Source: an uncultured Neglectibacter sp. (GTDB taxonomy: Bacteria; Bacillota; Clostridia; Oscillospirales; Acutalibacteraceae). From it: a DNA stretch of 60,442 nucleotides. The DNA is taken from contig CAMNSA010000015.1 of assembly GCA_946554335.1 (NCBI GenBank), forward strand, positions 1-60,442, read 5' to 3'. The notes below the pieces were generated by a model, which saw only the letters and a program-made list of their open reading frames with translations, made no database searches and was not told where the DNA came from. Made by a program: the position numbers and the translations under genes. Within the stretch, counting starts at the first letter, position 1. The number at the start of each line of letters is the position of its first letter. Positions 8,744 to 18,103 of the stretch are shown piece after piece.

Positions 8744-8824
8744 CTCACCGGCACTTCCCTTCTGAACTCTTTTTTAACCTTACTCTGAGCAAGATGCGGC
8801 GCTTCCCTTTGCTCGTGCTGCCCG

Positions 8825-9706
8825 TCAAAGCGGTTTCTCCCCTGAAACGGAGCTTTTTTCCCGTGTGCTCTGAAGCAGCTTCCCGATCATGGAAACGCAG
8901 TCCTCTTCCGTAAGAGGGACGCCGGGCAGGGGAACTCCCGCAGCCCGCAGCCGGTAAACCAGCTCAGCGGCCTGGGGCACATCCAGGTCATGGCGCTTTA
9001 AAAACTCCACCTGGGAGAACACTTCCCCGGGCGCCCCATCCTTTAAGATCTTTCCCTCGTCCATCACCACTACCCGGCCGGCGCTCACCGCCTCGTCCAT
9101 GTAGTGGGTGATCAAAACGATGGTGATCCCCTTTTCCCGGTTAAGCCGGTGAACGGTCTCCATCACTTCCCGCCTGCCCCTGGGGTCCAGCATAGCCGTG
9201 GGCTCATCCAAAACGATGCAGCTGGGCTCCATGGCGATTACGCCGGCGATCGCCACCCGCTGCTTCTGTCCGCCGGAAAGCTTATGGGGAGCGTGCTCCC
9301 GGTATTCATACATATCCACGGCCTTCAAAGCCTCGTCCACCCGGCGGCGGATCTCCTCGGGCGGAAAGCCCAGATTCTCCGGGCCGAAAGCCACATCCTC
9401 CTCCACGATGCCCGCCACCATCTGGTTGTCCGGGTTCTGCTGGACAAGCCCCACATGAGAGCGGATAAAAAGCTGATTGTCCTCATCCCGGGTATCTCTC
9501 CCCTCGATGAGCACCCGGCCGGAGTTTGGGATCAGCATGCCGTTTAAGAGCTTTGCCACCGTGGATTTCCCACAGCCGTTATGACCTAAGAGGGCCACAA
9601 ACTCTCCCTTCTCCACAGAAAGGTCGATCCCCTCCAGCACATCTCCGCCGTCCGGAGATTCCGTTGTATAGGAAAATTTCACCTGTTCCATTTGAATGAA
9701 AGGCAT
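8825..9706 (-). CDS. ecfA1: Energy-coupling factor transporter ATPase EcfA1
   Basis: A 293-residue ABC ATPase with Walker A GHNGCGKST, Q-loop QNPDNQMV, signature LSGGQKQRVAIAG and Walker B IVLDEPTAMLDP. The QNPDNQ Q-loop marks the EcfA1 (CbiO1) member of the heterodimer. It is the first gene of the ecfA1-ecfA2-ecfT cassette and follows the RlmI-like methyltransferase by 27 bp, so it probably depends on the ruvC-side promoter. Confidence 0.93.
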   Translation of the reverse strand: MPFIQMEQVKFSYTTESPDGGDVLEGIDLSVEKGEFVALLGHNGCGKSTVAKLLNGMLIPNSGRVLIEGRDTRDEDNQLFIRSHVGLVQQNPDNQMVAGIVEEDVAFGPENLGFPPEEIRRRVDEALKAVDMYEYREHAPHKLSGGQKQRVAIAGVIAMEPSCIVLDEPTAMLDPRGRREVMETVHRLNREKGITIVLITHYMDEAVSAGRVVVMDEGKILKDGAPGEVFSQVEFLKRHDLDVPQAAELVYRLRAAGVPLPGVPLTEEDCVSMIGKLLQSTREKSSVSGEKPL

Positions 9707-9733
9707 CTGTGCCCCCCCTTTCCATCATTTTTC

Positions 9734-10603
9734 TCACGCTCCGGTTTTCTCCCAGATCGCCGTGCTGCCGCAGGGCAGCACCAGCCCGGTATTGGTCACC
9801 GGCAAACCGATCTCGTCACTGGAAACCTGTCCGCCCAGGCGTTTTTGAAGCAGCAGGCCCAAAAGATACTCCATCACAGCCGGGGAGAGCCCGGTGGTAT
9901 AGGAATTGAGCAAAAAGAACAGGGGGTCCTCCGACAGGATGGGCAGACACATCTCCACCAGAGAGTAAAGCTGCTCCTCCAGCTTCCACACCTCTCCCCC
10001 GGGACCCCGACCGTAGGAGGGCGGATCCATGATGATGCCGTCATAAGCGTTTCCTCTGCGCTGCTCCCGCTGGACGAATTTCATGCAGTCGTCCACCAGC
10101 CAGCGCACCGGCCTCTGGGAAAGCCCGGAGGCTTCCGCGTTTTCCTTTGCCCACTGCACCATGCCCTTGGAGGCGTCCACATGGGTGACCTGGGCCCCCG
10201 CCGCCAGACAGGCTAAAGTGGCGGCTCCTGTGTAGCCGAAGAGGTTCAGAACCTTAACGGGCTTCCCGGAATTCCTGATCTTTTCCTGTACCAGAGCCCA
10301 GTTTACCGCCTGCTCCGGAAAAATGCCGGTATGCTTAAAGCCCATGGGCTTCAGACGGAAGGTGAGATCCTCCCAGGCGATCTTCCACACGGCGGGAAGC
10401 TTTTGATACTCCTCCCACCTTCCGCCCCCGGTGCGGGAGCGGTGATAGCGGGCGTGGGCACTTTTCCAGCGGGGATCGCGCTTCTCTCCCCGCCAGATGA
10501 TCTGGGGATCCGGCCGGATGAGAAGGATCTCGCCCCAGCGTTCCAGGCGCTCGCCATCCGCCGTATCAATCAATTCATAGTCCTTCCACTTTGCTCTTCT
10601 CAT
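9734..10603 (-). CDS. RlmI-like class I SAM-dependent methyltransferase
   Basis: The 289-residue protein has a Rossmann methyltransferase core: motif I NLFGYTGAATLA, an acidic VDASKGMV after strand 2 and the DPPSYGRG motif IV of nucleic-acid base methyltransferases. It belongs with the RlmI/RlmK-type group that methylates 23S rRNA cytosine or guanine. The N-terminal PUA domain found in E. coli RlmI is missing, so the exact base is uncertain. It lies between glmM and ecfA1 in the same direction. Confidence 0.8.
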   Translation of the reverse strand: MRRAKWKDYELIDTADGERLERWGEILLIRPDPQIIWRGEKRDPRWKSAHARYHRSRTGGGRWEEYQKLPAVWKIAWEDLTFRLKPMGFKHTGIFPEQAVNWALVQEKIRNSGKPVKVLNLFGYTGAATLACLAAGAQVTHVDASKGMVQWAKENAEASGLSQRPVRWLVDDCMKFVQREQRRGNAYDGIIMDPPSYGRGPGGEVWKLEEQLYSLVEMCLPILSEDPLFFLLNSYTTGLSPAVMEYLLGLLLQKRLGGQVSSDEIGLPVTNTGLVLPCGSTAIWEKTGA

Positions 10604-10656
10604 AATCGCTCATTTCCCGCGCTCTGCTTCGCGCGCAAGGATCCTTTGTCATTTCC

Positions 10657-12009
10657 TCAGGTAAGCTCTTCCTCGATGACCTTGGCCACATCCTGGGCAA
10701 GCTTCCCGATCAGTTCTTCGTCTTTGCCCTCCACCATCACTCGCAGCAGGGGCTCGGTGCCGGAGGGGCGAACGATCACCCGGCCGTCCGCTCCAAGGGT
10801 GTCCGAGGCCTTGGCGATAGCGGCCTTCACCTTGTGATCTGTATAGAAATTCAGCTTTCCCTCCGGAGAGACCTTGATGTTGAGCATAGTCTGCGGATAG
10901 CGCTGCATGAGCCCGGAAAGGGAGGAAAGCTTCGCCTCTCGTCTTCGCATCAGGCTCAATAGCTGGCAGGCGGTGAGCTGCCCGTCTCCGGTGGTGGCAA
11001 AATCCCGGAAGATCACATGCCCGCTTTGCTCGCCGCCGAAGTTGTAGCCCGAAAGCAGCATTTCCTCCAGTACATACCGGTCCCCCACCTTGGTGGCCTC
11101 GAAGTCCATGCCGTTCTCCTCGCAGAACCGCTGGAAGCCCAGATTGGTCATGATGGTGCCCACCACCGTGTTTTTGGAAAGCTTGCCCCGGCTCTTCATA
11201 TCCATGGCGCAGATCGCCATGATGAAATCGCCGTCCACGAAATTCCCCTCTTCGTCCACCATGAGACACCGGTCTGCGTCGCCGTCAAAGGCCACGCCGG
11301 CGTCCACCTCATGGGTCTTTACATACTCGATCAGCCCCTCCATATGGGTGGAGCCGCAGGCGGCGTTTACATTGACGCCGTCGGGCTGGTCGTTGAGCAT
11401 CACCACATCGGCTCCCAGCTCGGTAAACAGGGCCTTCGCCGTGGCGCTCGCGGAGCCGTTCGCGCAGTCGATGGCCACCTTCAGGCCGTCCAGGGCAAAA
11501 TGCACCGTGCTTTTCACATGCTCGATATAGTCCCGTACGGCGTTGTCCGCCCGGGTCACCGTTCCGATGCCGTCCTCTGCGGCCATCTCCCGGGAGATAT
11601 CCGTTTTTCCCAGGATGATGTCCTCAATGCGCTCCTCCAGGTCGTCCGGCAGCTTAAAGCCGTCCCCGGAAAAGATCTTGATACCGTTGTACTCGTAGGA
11701 ATTGTGGGAAGCGGAGATCATCACGCCCGCGTCCGCCTTATATTTTTCCACCAGATAGGCCACCGCCGGAGTGGGCACCACACCCAGGTTCACCACGCTG
11801 GCGCCGATGCTGCACAGTCCCGCCGCCATGGCGCTTTCCAGCATATCGGAGGAAAGGCGGGTGTCCTTTCCGATGAGCACCTTGGGATGGCGGTTGCTCT
11901 TGTTGGTAAGCACCTGCGCAGCCGCCCGGCCCAGCTGAGTGGCAAGCTCACAGGTCAAATCTTCATTGGCGATCCCCCGGATGCCGTCTGTTCCAAATAA
12001 TCTGCCCAT
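10657..12009 (-). CDS. glmM: Phosphoglucosamine mutase GlmM
   Basis: GlmM converts glucosamine-6-phosphate to glucosamine-1-phosphate for UDP-GlcNAc and cell-wall synthesis. The 450-residue protein has the phosphoserine loop ISASHNS near residue 100, the metal-binding DGDADR loop, the substrate motif GGEQSGH and the C-terminal phosphate-binding loop RPSGTEP. These are diagnostic of GlmM and not of a general phosphoglucomutase. It starts 29 bp behind ruvB, which is an unusual neighbour; in many Bacillota glmM follows cdaA and cdaR. Confidence 0.95.
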   Translation of the reverse strand: MGRLFGTDGIRGIANEDLTCELATQLGRAAAQVLTNKSNRHPKVLIGKDTRLSSDMLESAMAAGLCSIGASVVNLGVVPTPAVAYLVEKYKADAGVMISASHNSYEYNGIKIFSGDGFKLPDDLEERIEDIILGKTDISREMAAEDGIGTVTRADNAVRDYIEHVKSTVHFALDGLKVAIDCANGSASATAKALFTELGADVVMLNDQPDGVNVNAACGSTHMEGLIEYVKTHEVDAGVAFDGDADRCLMVDEEGNFVDGDFIMAICAMDMKSRGKLSKNTVVGTIMTNLGFQRFCEENGMDFEATKVGDRYVLEEMLLSGYNFGGEQSGHVIFRDFATTGDGQLTACQLLSLMRRREAKLSSLSGLMQRYPQTMLNIKVSPEGKLNFYTDHKVKAAIAKASDTLGADGRVIVRPSGTEPLLRVMVEGKDEELIGKLAQDVAKVIEEELT

Positions 12010-12038
12010 ATCTATCTACTCCTTTTTCTGATTTTTCA

Positions 12039-13139
12039 TCAGGGCTCCTCCCACCTTATTTGCTCGGGGCTGCCCCCATCCTCCCGAAGTCTCCCCGGCA
12101 CGGGAAGCCCCAAATGCAGATAGGCGGAAGCCGTCACACAGCGTCCCCGGGGAGTACGGGTCAAAAATCCGATCTGCATGAGGTAGGGCTCGTTCACATC
12201 CTCGATGGTCACTGCCTCTTCCCCGATGGCGGCTGCCAAAGTTTCCAGCCCTACCGGTCCGCCTCCGTAATGCTTGATCATGGCGGAAAGCATCCGCCGG
12301 TCGCTTTGATCCAGTCCCAGTTCGTCGATCTCCAGCCGATCCAGTGCTATGCGGGCCGTTTGCAGAGTGACCACACCCTCGCTCATCACCTGGGCAAAAT
12401 CCCGCACCCGTTTTAACAGCCGGTTGGCGATACGGGGCGTTCCGCGGGAGCGGGAGGCGATCTCCAAGGCGGCGTCCGCTTCCATTTCGATCCCCAGGAT
12501 CCTGGCGCTTCGCATCACGATTTTGGAAAGCTCTCTGGGGTCGTAAAGCTCCAGGCGAAGCACCACGCCGAAACGGTCCCGCAGAGGAGCGGAAAGCTGC
12601 CCGGCCCGGGTGGTGGCGCCCACCAGAGTAAAGTGAGGCAGAGGCAGGTGATAAGAGGCCGCCATCTGCCCCTTGCCCGTGATAATATCCAGAGCAAAGT
12701 CTTCCATAGCGGGGTACAGGATCTCCTCCACCGTGCGGGGCAGACGGTGCACCTCATCGATAAACAGCACATCCCCGGGAGACAGGTTGGTCAAAAGAGC
12801 CGCCAAATCTCCGGGCTTCTCGACGGCCGGGCCGCTGGTGATCCGCAGGTTCACCCCAAGCTCGTTGGCAACAATCCCCGCCAGAGTAGTTTTTCCCAGT
12901 CCGGGAGGCCCATACAAAAGCACATGATCCAGAGATTCTTTCCTGCTTTTGGCCGCCTCAATGAAAATCTGCAGGTTTTCCTTTACCTTGTCCTGTCCGA
13001 TATACTCTGAAAAGGTTCTGGGCCGTAAGGGATTTTCTACCTCCTGATCCTCCGGAGTATAGCCCGTTTCCATAATGCGGTTTTCCAGGTCCAGAGTTTC
13101 CTCGTCCCAGTCCGCTTCTCCGCCGCTTTTTCGAATCAT
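12039..13139 (-). CDS. ruvB: Holliday junction branch migration helicase RuvB
   Basis: RuvB is the AAA+ motor that drives branch migration with RuvA. The 366 residues contain the Walker [12 protein letters not shown], Walker B FIDEVHRL, sensor 1 GATTRAG and the C-terminal winged helix ending in RTPRGR. The first 30 residues (acidic, [13 protein letters not shown]) extend a little beyond the common start. It follows ruvA by about 36 bp. Confidence 0.96.
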   Translation of the reverse strand: MIRKSGGEADWDEETLDLENRIMETGYTPEDQEVENPLRPRTFSEYIGQDKVKENLQIFIEAAKSRKESLDHVLLYGPPGLGKTTLAGIVANELGVNLRITSGPAVEKPGDLAALLTNLSPGDVLFIDEVHRLPRTVEEILYPAMEDFALDIITGKGQMAASYHLPLPHFTLVGATTRAGQLSAPLRDRFGVVLRLELYDPRELSKIVMRSARILGIEMEADAALEIASRSRGTPRIANRLLKRVRDFAQVMSEGVVTLQTARIALDRLEIDELGLDQSDRRMLSAMIKHYGGGPVGLETLAAAIGEEAVTIEDVNEPYLMQIGFLTRTPRGRCVTASAYLHLGLPVPGRLREDGGSPEQIRWEEP

Positions 13140-13175
13140 TTGAGCGCCTCCTTTCCTTACCCGGTTCCGCTTTTG

Positions 13176-13781
13176 TTACCTCATGCTCCCAAAGGATTTC
13201 AGCGCCAGGCGGATCAGTTCCTCTACCGGCAGGCCGTCCTCCAGCCTTCCCACCGCCGCCGCGGCGTCAGAGGGAGAATACCCCAGGGTGACCAAAGCCT
13301 CCACAGCCTGTGCCATATTGCCGGAGGCCGAGGGGCCGCCCGGGATGACATCCTCCATGGAAAGGCCGGAGGAGGAAAAGCTTTTCACCTTATCCTTCAA
13401 TTCCAGCACGATGCGCTGGGCAAGCTTCGGGCCCACGCCGCTGGCTTTCGTAAAGCGTTTGGCGTCTCCCGCCGCTGCGGAAAGCGCCACCGTCTCCGGG
13501 GCCATCTCCGACAAGATGGCAAGCCCCGCCTTTGGGCCCACTCCGCTGATGGCGGTAAGAAGCTTGAAGCAGTTCAGCTCTCCCTGGGTGAGGAATCCGA
13601 AGAGGTCCAACGCGTCCTCCCGCACATTCAAAAGGGTATAGAGCGTGGCCTTTTCCCCCAGGGCCGGGAGGTTTCGCAGGGTGTTCATGGAGGTGAAGCA
13701 TTTGAAAGCCACGCCTCCCACATCGATCACCGCCATGCCCGGCTCTGTATGGGCTAATTTTCCTGTCAGACTGTAAAACAT
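13176..13781 (-). CDS. ruvA: Holliday junction DNA-binding subunit RuvA
   Basis: RuvA binds the four-way junction as a tetramer and loads RuvB. The 201-residue protein has the N-terminal OB fold (MFYSLTGKLAHTEPG), two helix-hairpin-helix motifs (around ISGVGPKAGLAIL and ASGVGPKLAQRIV) and the mobile C-terminal domain III that contacts RuvB. Length and order match the family. It lies between ruvC and ruvB in one direction. Confidence 0.96.
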   Translation of the reverse strand: MFYSLTGKLAHTEPGMAVIDVGGVAFKCFTSMNTLRNLPALGEKATLYTLLNVREDALDLFGFLTQGELNCFKLLTAISGVGPKAGLAILSEMAPETVALSAAAGDAKRFTKASGVGPKLAQRIVLELKDKVKSFSSSGLSMEDVIPGGPSASGNMAQAVEALVTLGYSPSDAAAAVGRLEDGLPVEELIRLALKSFGSMR

Positions 13782-13815
13782 CGCAATATCCTTTCCGGCC
13801 GTTTTGTCCGGCCGT

Positions 13816-14340
13816 TCAAATCACTTTTCCCGGGTCCCTGTTTTGCAGCAGCAGCTCGCGTCTCAAGGAAGAGCCCGCCGCCTGACCGTGGCAGATAGCC
13901 AAAGCCAAAGCGTCCGCCGTGTCGTCCGGCTTGGGCGCCGACCTCAGGCGCAGCAGTCTTCTGGTCATCTCCTGCACCTGGGGCTTTAAAGCCTTTCCGT
14001 AGCCCGTCACCGCCTGCTTCACCTGCATGGGCGTGTATTCAAACAGCGGAACGCCTCCCTGTGACAGGGAAAGGAGAATCACTCCCCTGGCCTCCGCCAC
14101 GCCGATGCCGGTGGTCTTATTGTTGGAGAAGTACAGCTTTTCCACCGCCGCCGCCTGGGGCTTCAGCCGGGAGAGAAGCTCCTGCATCCCCTCGTAGATC
14201 TCCTGTAGGCGCATTGAAAAATCCGCGCCGGCCTGGGTGGTGACTGCGCCGTATTCCACCGGCAGATACCGGCCGTTTCGGCAGTCCACCACTCCATAGC
14301 CCACAATGGCATATCCCGGGTCAATGCCAAGGATCCGCAA
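13816..14340 (-). CDS. ruvC: Holliday junction resolvase RuvC
   Basis: RuvC cuts Holliday junctions symmetrically. The RNase H-like fold is shown by the N-terminal LGIDPG with its first catalytic Asp, the conserved VEKLYFSNNKTTG segment with catalytic Glu, and the acidic pair near DDTADALA. I chose the TTG codon at 14340 as start, giving 174 residues beginning MRILGIDPG, because GGGGTGA lies 7-8 nt before it. A TTG at 14358 and a GTG at 14349 are in frame but lack a ribosome binding site and would add residues not usual in RuvC. It is the first gene after the promoter at 14418. Confidence 0.94.
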   Translation of the reverse strand: MRILGIDPGYAIVGYGVVDCRNGRYLPVEYGAVTTQAGADFSMRLQEIYEGMQELLSRLKPQAAAVEKLYFSNNKTTGIGVAEARGVILLSLSQGGVPLFEYTPMQVKQAVTGYGKALKPQVQEMTRRLLRLRSAPKPDDTADALALAICHGQAAGSSLRRELLLQNRDPGKVI

Positions 14341-14417
14341 AAAAGTCACCCCAGTCAAAGGGGGAAGGAAATCCTGCCCCGCTTCATGTTCTCACATTGC
14401 AAAAAATTCCATTGTTA

Positions 14418-14426
14418 AGTATATCA
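14418..14426 (-). promoter_or_regulatory. Extended -10 promoter of the ruvC-led operon
   Basis: On the minus strand TGATATACT forms an extended -10 (TGn-TATACT) about 75 bp before the ruvC start. The -35 (TGTTCT at 14441-14446, 17-bp spacer) is weak, as expected for an extended -10 promoter. It would drive ruvC-ruvA-ruvB-glmM and onward to DUF5711. Confidence 0.55.
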
Positions 14427-14546
14427 TAAAGTTGCCGGAAAGAACAGCCAAAAAATTCTGAAAAGAATATGAATTTTCCTTTTCCAAAAAGAAGAGACTA
14501 GCTTTAAGCTTTTCGTTTCCGGAAAGTGGGAAAGGATGACAAACCC

Positions 14547-15893
14547 ATGAAAAAATCCTCTAAAATAAGACTTCTGTCTTTTTCCGCTGCGTTTCTCCTG
14601 ACTTTAGGCGGGTTTCTGCTGGACTCCCGGCTCTCTCTGCACCTTCAGAAGACCGATCTGGAATACGCCTACCGCCGGGCGCTGAACGACCTTTGCGACT
14701 ATGTTTCCGGCCTTCACTCCACATTGGAAAAAGCGGCCTATGTAAACACGCCCATGTTACAGAACACCGTGTGCGCGAAGCTGATGGAGCAAAGCGGCGG
14801 CGCCAAGGCCGCCATGGCCATCCTCCCCTTCTCCCAGGAAAGAGGCGGGCAGATCAGCCGCTTTCTCGCCCAGGTGGGGGACTACGCTCTGGCGCTGAGC
14901 AGAAAGGTCTCCTCCGGCAAGCAGCTTTCCAAAGAGGAGCTTCAAAGCTTTCTCACCATGGAGGAATATGCCCGGCGCCTCAATGAAGCGCTTTCCGAAA
15001 TGCAGACGGAGTTGGACGAGAAAGAGGGGGAGATCGGCCGCACCCAAAGCGTGCTGAACAATGTGGACGACCTCTCCAGCCTCCCTGAATTCGACGACGG
15101 CTTAGAGGAGACTGTCCGGGAATTCACCCAATTTCCCAGCCTGCTTTATGACGGCCCCTTTTCGGATCATATTGCCCGGCGGGAAGCGCTATTCCTGCAG
15201 GACAAATCGGAGGTCACCCGGGAGGAGGCCCAGAAAAGGGCCGCCGCCTTTCTGGACTGTACTCCCGAAGAGCTTCAGGACGGCGGAGAGACAGGCACAG
15301 CCCTTGCCTCCTTCGTGTTCCTCTGCGGAGAAAAGCGGATCTGCGTCACCAAAAAGGGCGGCGAGATCGCCTATTGCAAAAGCTCTCTTTCCCCCAGGGA
15401 GGAAAACCTCAGCGAGCAAGAGGCAGTAAAGGCCGCCAGGAAGCTGCTGGAAGCCGCGGGGATCTCCTCCCTTCAGGAGAGCTACACCCTGAAAAGCGAG
15501 CAGCGCTGCACTATCAATTTTTCCTATGTGACAGAGGACGAATTACAGGTAATGTGCTACCCCGATCTCATCAAGGTGAGCATTGAGCTGGAAAAAGGCT
15601 CTCTGGTAGAGTATGACGCCTCCGGGTATCTGATGAATCATCACGAGAGGCAGCTGCAGGCCCCCATTCTGGATCAGGAGGAGGCCGTACAGAATAAAAG
15701 CCCTCTGCTAAATGATAAAAGCTCCCGTCTGGCCCTCATCCCCACCCCGGGACTTCACGAGGTGCTGTGTTGGGAATATCTTTGTGAAAACGAGAAGGGG
15801 CAGGAATTCCTTCTCTATCTCAACGCCCAAAGCGGCATGGAGGAGCAGCTTTACCTGATGCAGGAAACGCCCGGAGGAAAATTGGCCTTTTAG
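14547..15893 (+). CDS. ypeB: Spore germination protein YpeB
   Basis: YpeB is an inner-membrane protein made in the forespore that is needed for the cortex-lytic enzyme SleB to be functional. The 448-residue protein starts with an uncleaved signal anchor (LLSFSAAFLLTLGGFLL), then a helical middle region with the family stretch LNNVDDLSSLPEFDDG, then PepSY-like repeats in the C-terminal half. I chose ATG at 14547 with AAAGGA 10 nt upstream rather than the in-frame GTG at 14526. No sleB lies next to it, unlike in Bacillus. Its presence is good evidence that the organism sporulates. Its last codons lie inside a hairpin and tandem repeat. Confidence 0.9.
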   Translation: MKKSSKIRLLSFSAAFLLTLGGFLLDSRLSLHLQKTDLEYAYRRALNDLCDYVSGLHSTLEKAAYVNTPMLQNTVCAKLMEQSGGAKAAMAILPFSQERGGQISRFLAQVGDYALALSRKVSSGKQLSKEELQSFLTMEEYARRLNEALSEMQTELDEKEGEIGRTQSVLNNVDDLSSLPEFDDGLEETVREFTQFPSLLYDGPFSDHIARREALFLQDKSEVTREEAQKRAAAFLDCTPEELQDGGETGTALASFVFLCGEKRICVTKKGGEIAYCKSSLSPREENLSEQEAVKAARKLLEAAGISSLQESYTLKSEQRCTINFSYVTEDELQVMCYPDLIKVSIELEKGSLVEYDASGYLMNHHERQLQAPILDQEEAVQNKSPLLNDKSSRLALIPTPGLHEVLCWEYLCENEKGQEFLLYLNAQSGMEEQLYLMQETPGGKLAF

Positions 15894-15981
15894 GCTAATT
15901 TTCCTCTTGGGAAACCTGGCATTTTAGGCTGGTTTTCCTCCGGGGAAACCTGGCTTTTTAAGCCGGGTTCTTGCAAAACCT
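15884..15981. repeat. 34-bp tandem repeat overlapping the ypeB stop codon
   Basis: Unit 1 (15884-15917) and unit 2 (15918-15951) are 34 bp each with five differences; unit 3 (15952-15981) is shorter and diverged but ends in the same AAACCT. Each unit can pair with itself or its neighbour: the arms 15874-15887 and 15893-15906 form 14 pairs with one wobble around a loop containing the ypeB stop codon, and AACCTGGCTT pairs with AAGCCGGGTT near 15948-15968. No T-tract follows, so it is not a standard terminator. Confidence 0.75.
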
Positions 15982-16094
15982 TTGCAAAAAGATTGAAAGA
16001 CAAGCTTTCCATCTTCCTCGAATTTTACTTTTGCGGTACGCAAACCGCAACAGTTCGGGAAGAGCGTGCCTTTGGCCCCCTCGTCAGAGGGATC

Positions 16095-16133
16095 CAAGGG
16101 CAAGGACACACCCTCTCAGGCGCTATGTGCCAG
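16095..16133. repeat. Partial copy of the dispersed repeat also found in the 24.2-kb MITE-like element
   Basis: CAAGGGCAAGG followed by RCAC, CTCAG and then GTGCCAG is shared with 24254-24298. Just before it lies GGCCCCCTCGTCAGAGGG, itself a small palindrome. Together they look like a remnant of a dispersed intergenic repeat family, not a gene. The rest of 15982-16150 shows no coding signal. Confidence 0.5.
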
Positions 16134-16154
16134 TGTCTCGCCTGCAAACAGAAA

Positions 16155-16197
16155 ACTTCTCCCAGTGGGGCAAAGCCCCCACTGGGAGGAGTTTTTT
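16155..16197. terminator. Bidirectional terminator between ypeB and the ABC exporter
   Basis: A GC-rich stem CTCCCAGTGGGG/CCCCACTGGGAG with a short CAAAG-type loop is followed by TTTTTT on the plus strand and by TTTTCTGTTT on the minus strand. It ends the convergent ypeB and exporter transcripts. Confidence 0.85.
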
Positions 16198-16204
16198 CTT
16201 CTCT

Positions 16205-18103
16205 TTATTCCAGCTCAAAAGCGCCGGTATACAGCTGATAATACTTACCCTTCTGGGCGATTAGCTCCTCATGGGAGCCCCGCTCGATCACTCTTCCAAG
16301 CTCCAGCACCAGGATGGTGTCGGAGTTCTGCACCGTGGAGAGCCGGTGGGCGATAACGAAAACCGTGCGGCCCTTCATCAGGCCGTCCATGCCCTTCTGC
16401 ACCAGCCGTTCCGTTCTGGTGTCGATGGAGGAGGTGGCCTCGTCCAGGATCATCACCGGGGGGTCAGCCACCGCCGCCCTGGCGATACTCAACAGCTGGC
16501 GCTGGCCCTGGGAGAGGCTTCCCCCGTCCCCGGACAGCACCGTTTCGTACCCCTCCGGCAGACGACGGATAAAGTCATCCGCATTGGCAAGCTTTGCCGC
16601 GGCCTCGATCTCCTCCCTGGTGGCGGAAAGCTTTCCGTAGCGGATGTTTTCCTCCACCGTGCCGGTAAAGAGGTTCACATCCTGCAAAACGATCCCCAAA
16701 GAGCGGCGCAGATCGTTTTTCTTGATCTTGTTGATATTGATGCCGTCATAGCGGATCTTGCCGTCAGCCAGATCATAGAACCGGTTGATGAGGTTGGTGA
16801 TGGTGGTCTTCCCCGCGCCGGTGGCTCCTACAAAGGCCATCTTTTCACCGGGCTGAGCATTGAGCGTGATATTGTGCAGCACCAGCTTCTCTTCCTGATA
16901 TCCGAAATCCACATCGAAAAACTCCACATGGCCCGTGAGCCTCGTATAGGTGACGGTGCCGTCGCCATGGGGATGCTTCCAGGCCCACAGACCCGTGCGC
17001 TCCTCGCTTTCCCTGAGCTCGCCATTTTCCTCCTTCGCGTTGACCAAAGTGACATAGCCCTCGTCCGTCTCCGGTTCTTCGTCCAGCAGGTCGAAGATGC
17101 GCTCTGCGCCGGCTAAGGCCATAATGATGGAGTTGAACTGCTGGGAGACCTGAGTGATGGGCATGGTAAAGCTGCGGGAAAGCTGCAAAAACGCGGCGAT
17201 GGCGCCCAGTGTCAGACCGCCGATATTGCCAAGGGCCAAAGCGCCTCCCACCATGGCGATGAGGACATATTGCAGATGCCCCAGATTCCCCATGACCGGG
17301 CCCATGATATTCGCGTAGGTGTTGGCAGCAGCCGCCTCCTCACGGAGGGTCTCGTTGAGCTTGTCAAAATCCTCCTTGGCCTTCTCCTCGTGGCAGAATA
17401 CCTGGACTACCTTCTGGCCGGATACCATCTCCTCAATGTATCCATTCACAGCGCCCAGGGAGCGCTGCTGTTTCACAAAGTATTTTCCGCTTTGGCGGCC
17501 GATCTTCTGCGTCAGGAACAGCATGACAGCCACGATGAGCAGCACCAGTATCGTAAGGAAAACGCTGGTGGTGATCATGGCGCAGAATACCGAGACGATG
17601 GTGATCACCGAAGAAAACATCTGCGGGATGCTTTGGGAGATCATCTGGCGAAGAGTGTCCGTATCGTTTGTGTAGCGGCTCATCAGATCGCCGTGGGTAT
17701 GGCTGTCAAAATACCGGATGGGGAGCTTCTGCATATGGGAAAACAGATCGTCCCGGATGGTTTTCAGCACTCCCTGAGACACCGTGACCATCAGCCAGTT
17801 ATAAAGGAAGGTGGAAGCCACGCCTGTCAGATAGATGAGAGCCATGATCCCGATGGCCTTCAGAAGCCCGGAAAACACTGGGTTCTCCATCTTCAGCAGG
17901 GGCGCGATATAGTCGTCTATCAGTGTCTTCAAAAACATGGAACCGATCACATTGACCACCGCGCTTACCAGTATACACACAAGAACGATGGCAAAAAGAA
18001 AGCGGTAACGGCTCAAATAGCTCAGCAGCCGCCGGATGACAGCGCCCTGATTTTTCGCTTTTTTCCCGCCGGCAAAGGCGGCTCCTACATTAGGCCTGGG
18101 CAT
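16205..18103 (-). CDS. Heterodimeric ABC exporter, subunit with canonical Walker B
   Basis: A 632-residue half-transporter: six membrane helices (about residues 30-340) and a nucleotide-binding domain with Walker A GATGAGKTT and Walker B MILDEATSSID, which keeps the catalytic Glu. Its signature is LSQGQ, not LSGGQ. About 40 extra residues (around EEPETDEGYVTLVNAKEENG) sit between membrane and ATPase domains, as in YfiC/YheH-like exporters. It overlaps the partner gene by 14 bp. The two should form one asymmetric exporter for drugs, lipids or peptides; the substrate is not evident. The MarR gene upstream suggests induction by a small molecule. Confidence 0.9.
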   Translation of the reverse strand: MPRPNVGAAFAGGKKAKNQGAVIRRLLSYLSRYRFLFAIVLVCILVSAVVNVIGSMFLKTLIDDYIAPLLKMENPVFSGLLKAIGIMALIYLTGVASTFLYNWLMVTVSQGVLKTIRDDLFSHMQKLPIRYFDSHTHGDLMSRYTNDTDTLRQMISQSIPQMFSSVITIVSVFCAMITTSVFLTILVLLIVAVMLFLTQKIGRQSGKYFVKQQRSLGAVNGYIEEMVSGQKVVQVFCHEEKAKEDFDKLNETLREEAAAANTYANIMGPVMGNLGHLQYVLIAMVGGALALGNIGGLTLGAIAAFLQLSRSFTMPITQVSQQFNSIIMALAGAERIFDLLDEEPETDEGYVTLVNAKEENGELRESEERTGLWAWKHPHGDGTVTYTRLTGHVEFFDVDFGYQEEKLVLHNITLNAQPGEKMAFVGATGAGKTTITNLINRFYDLADGKIRYDGININKIKKNDLRRSLGIVLQDVNLFTGTVEENIRYGKLSATREEIEAAAKLANADDFIRRLPEGYETVLSGDGGSLSQGQRQLLSIARAAVADPPVMILDEATSSIDTRTERLVQKGMDGLMKGRTVFVIAHRLSTVQNSDTILVLELGRVIERGSHEELIAQKGKYYQLYTGAFELE

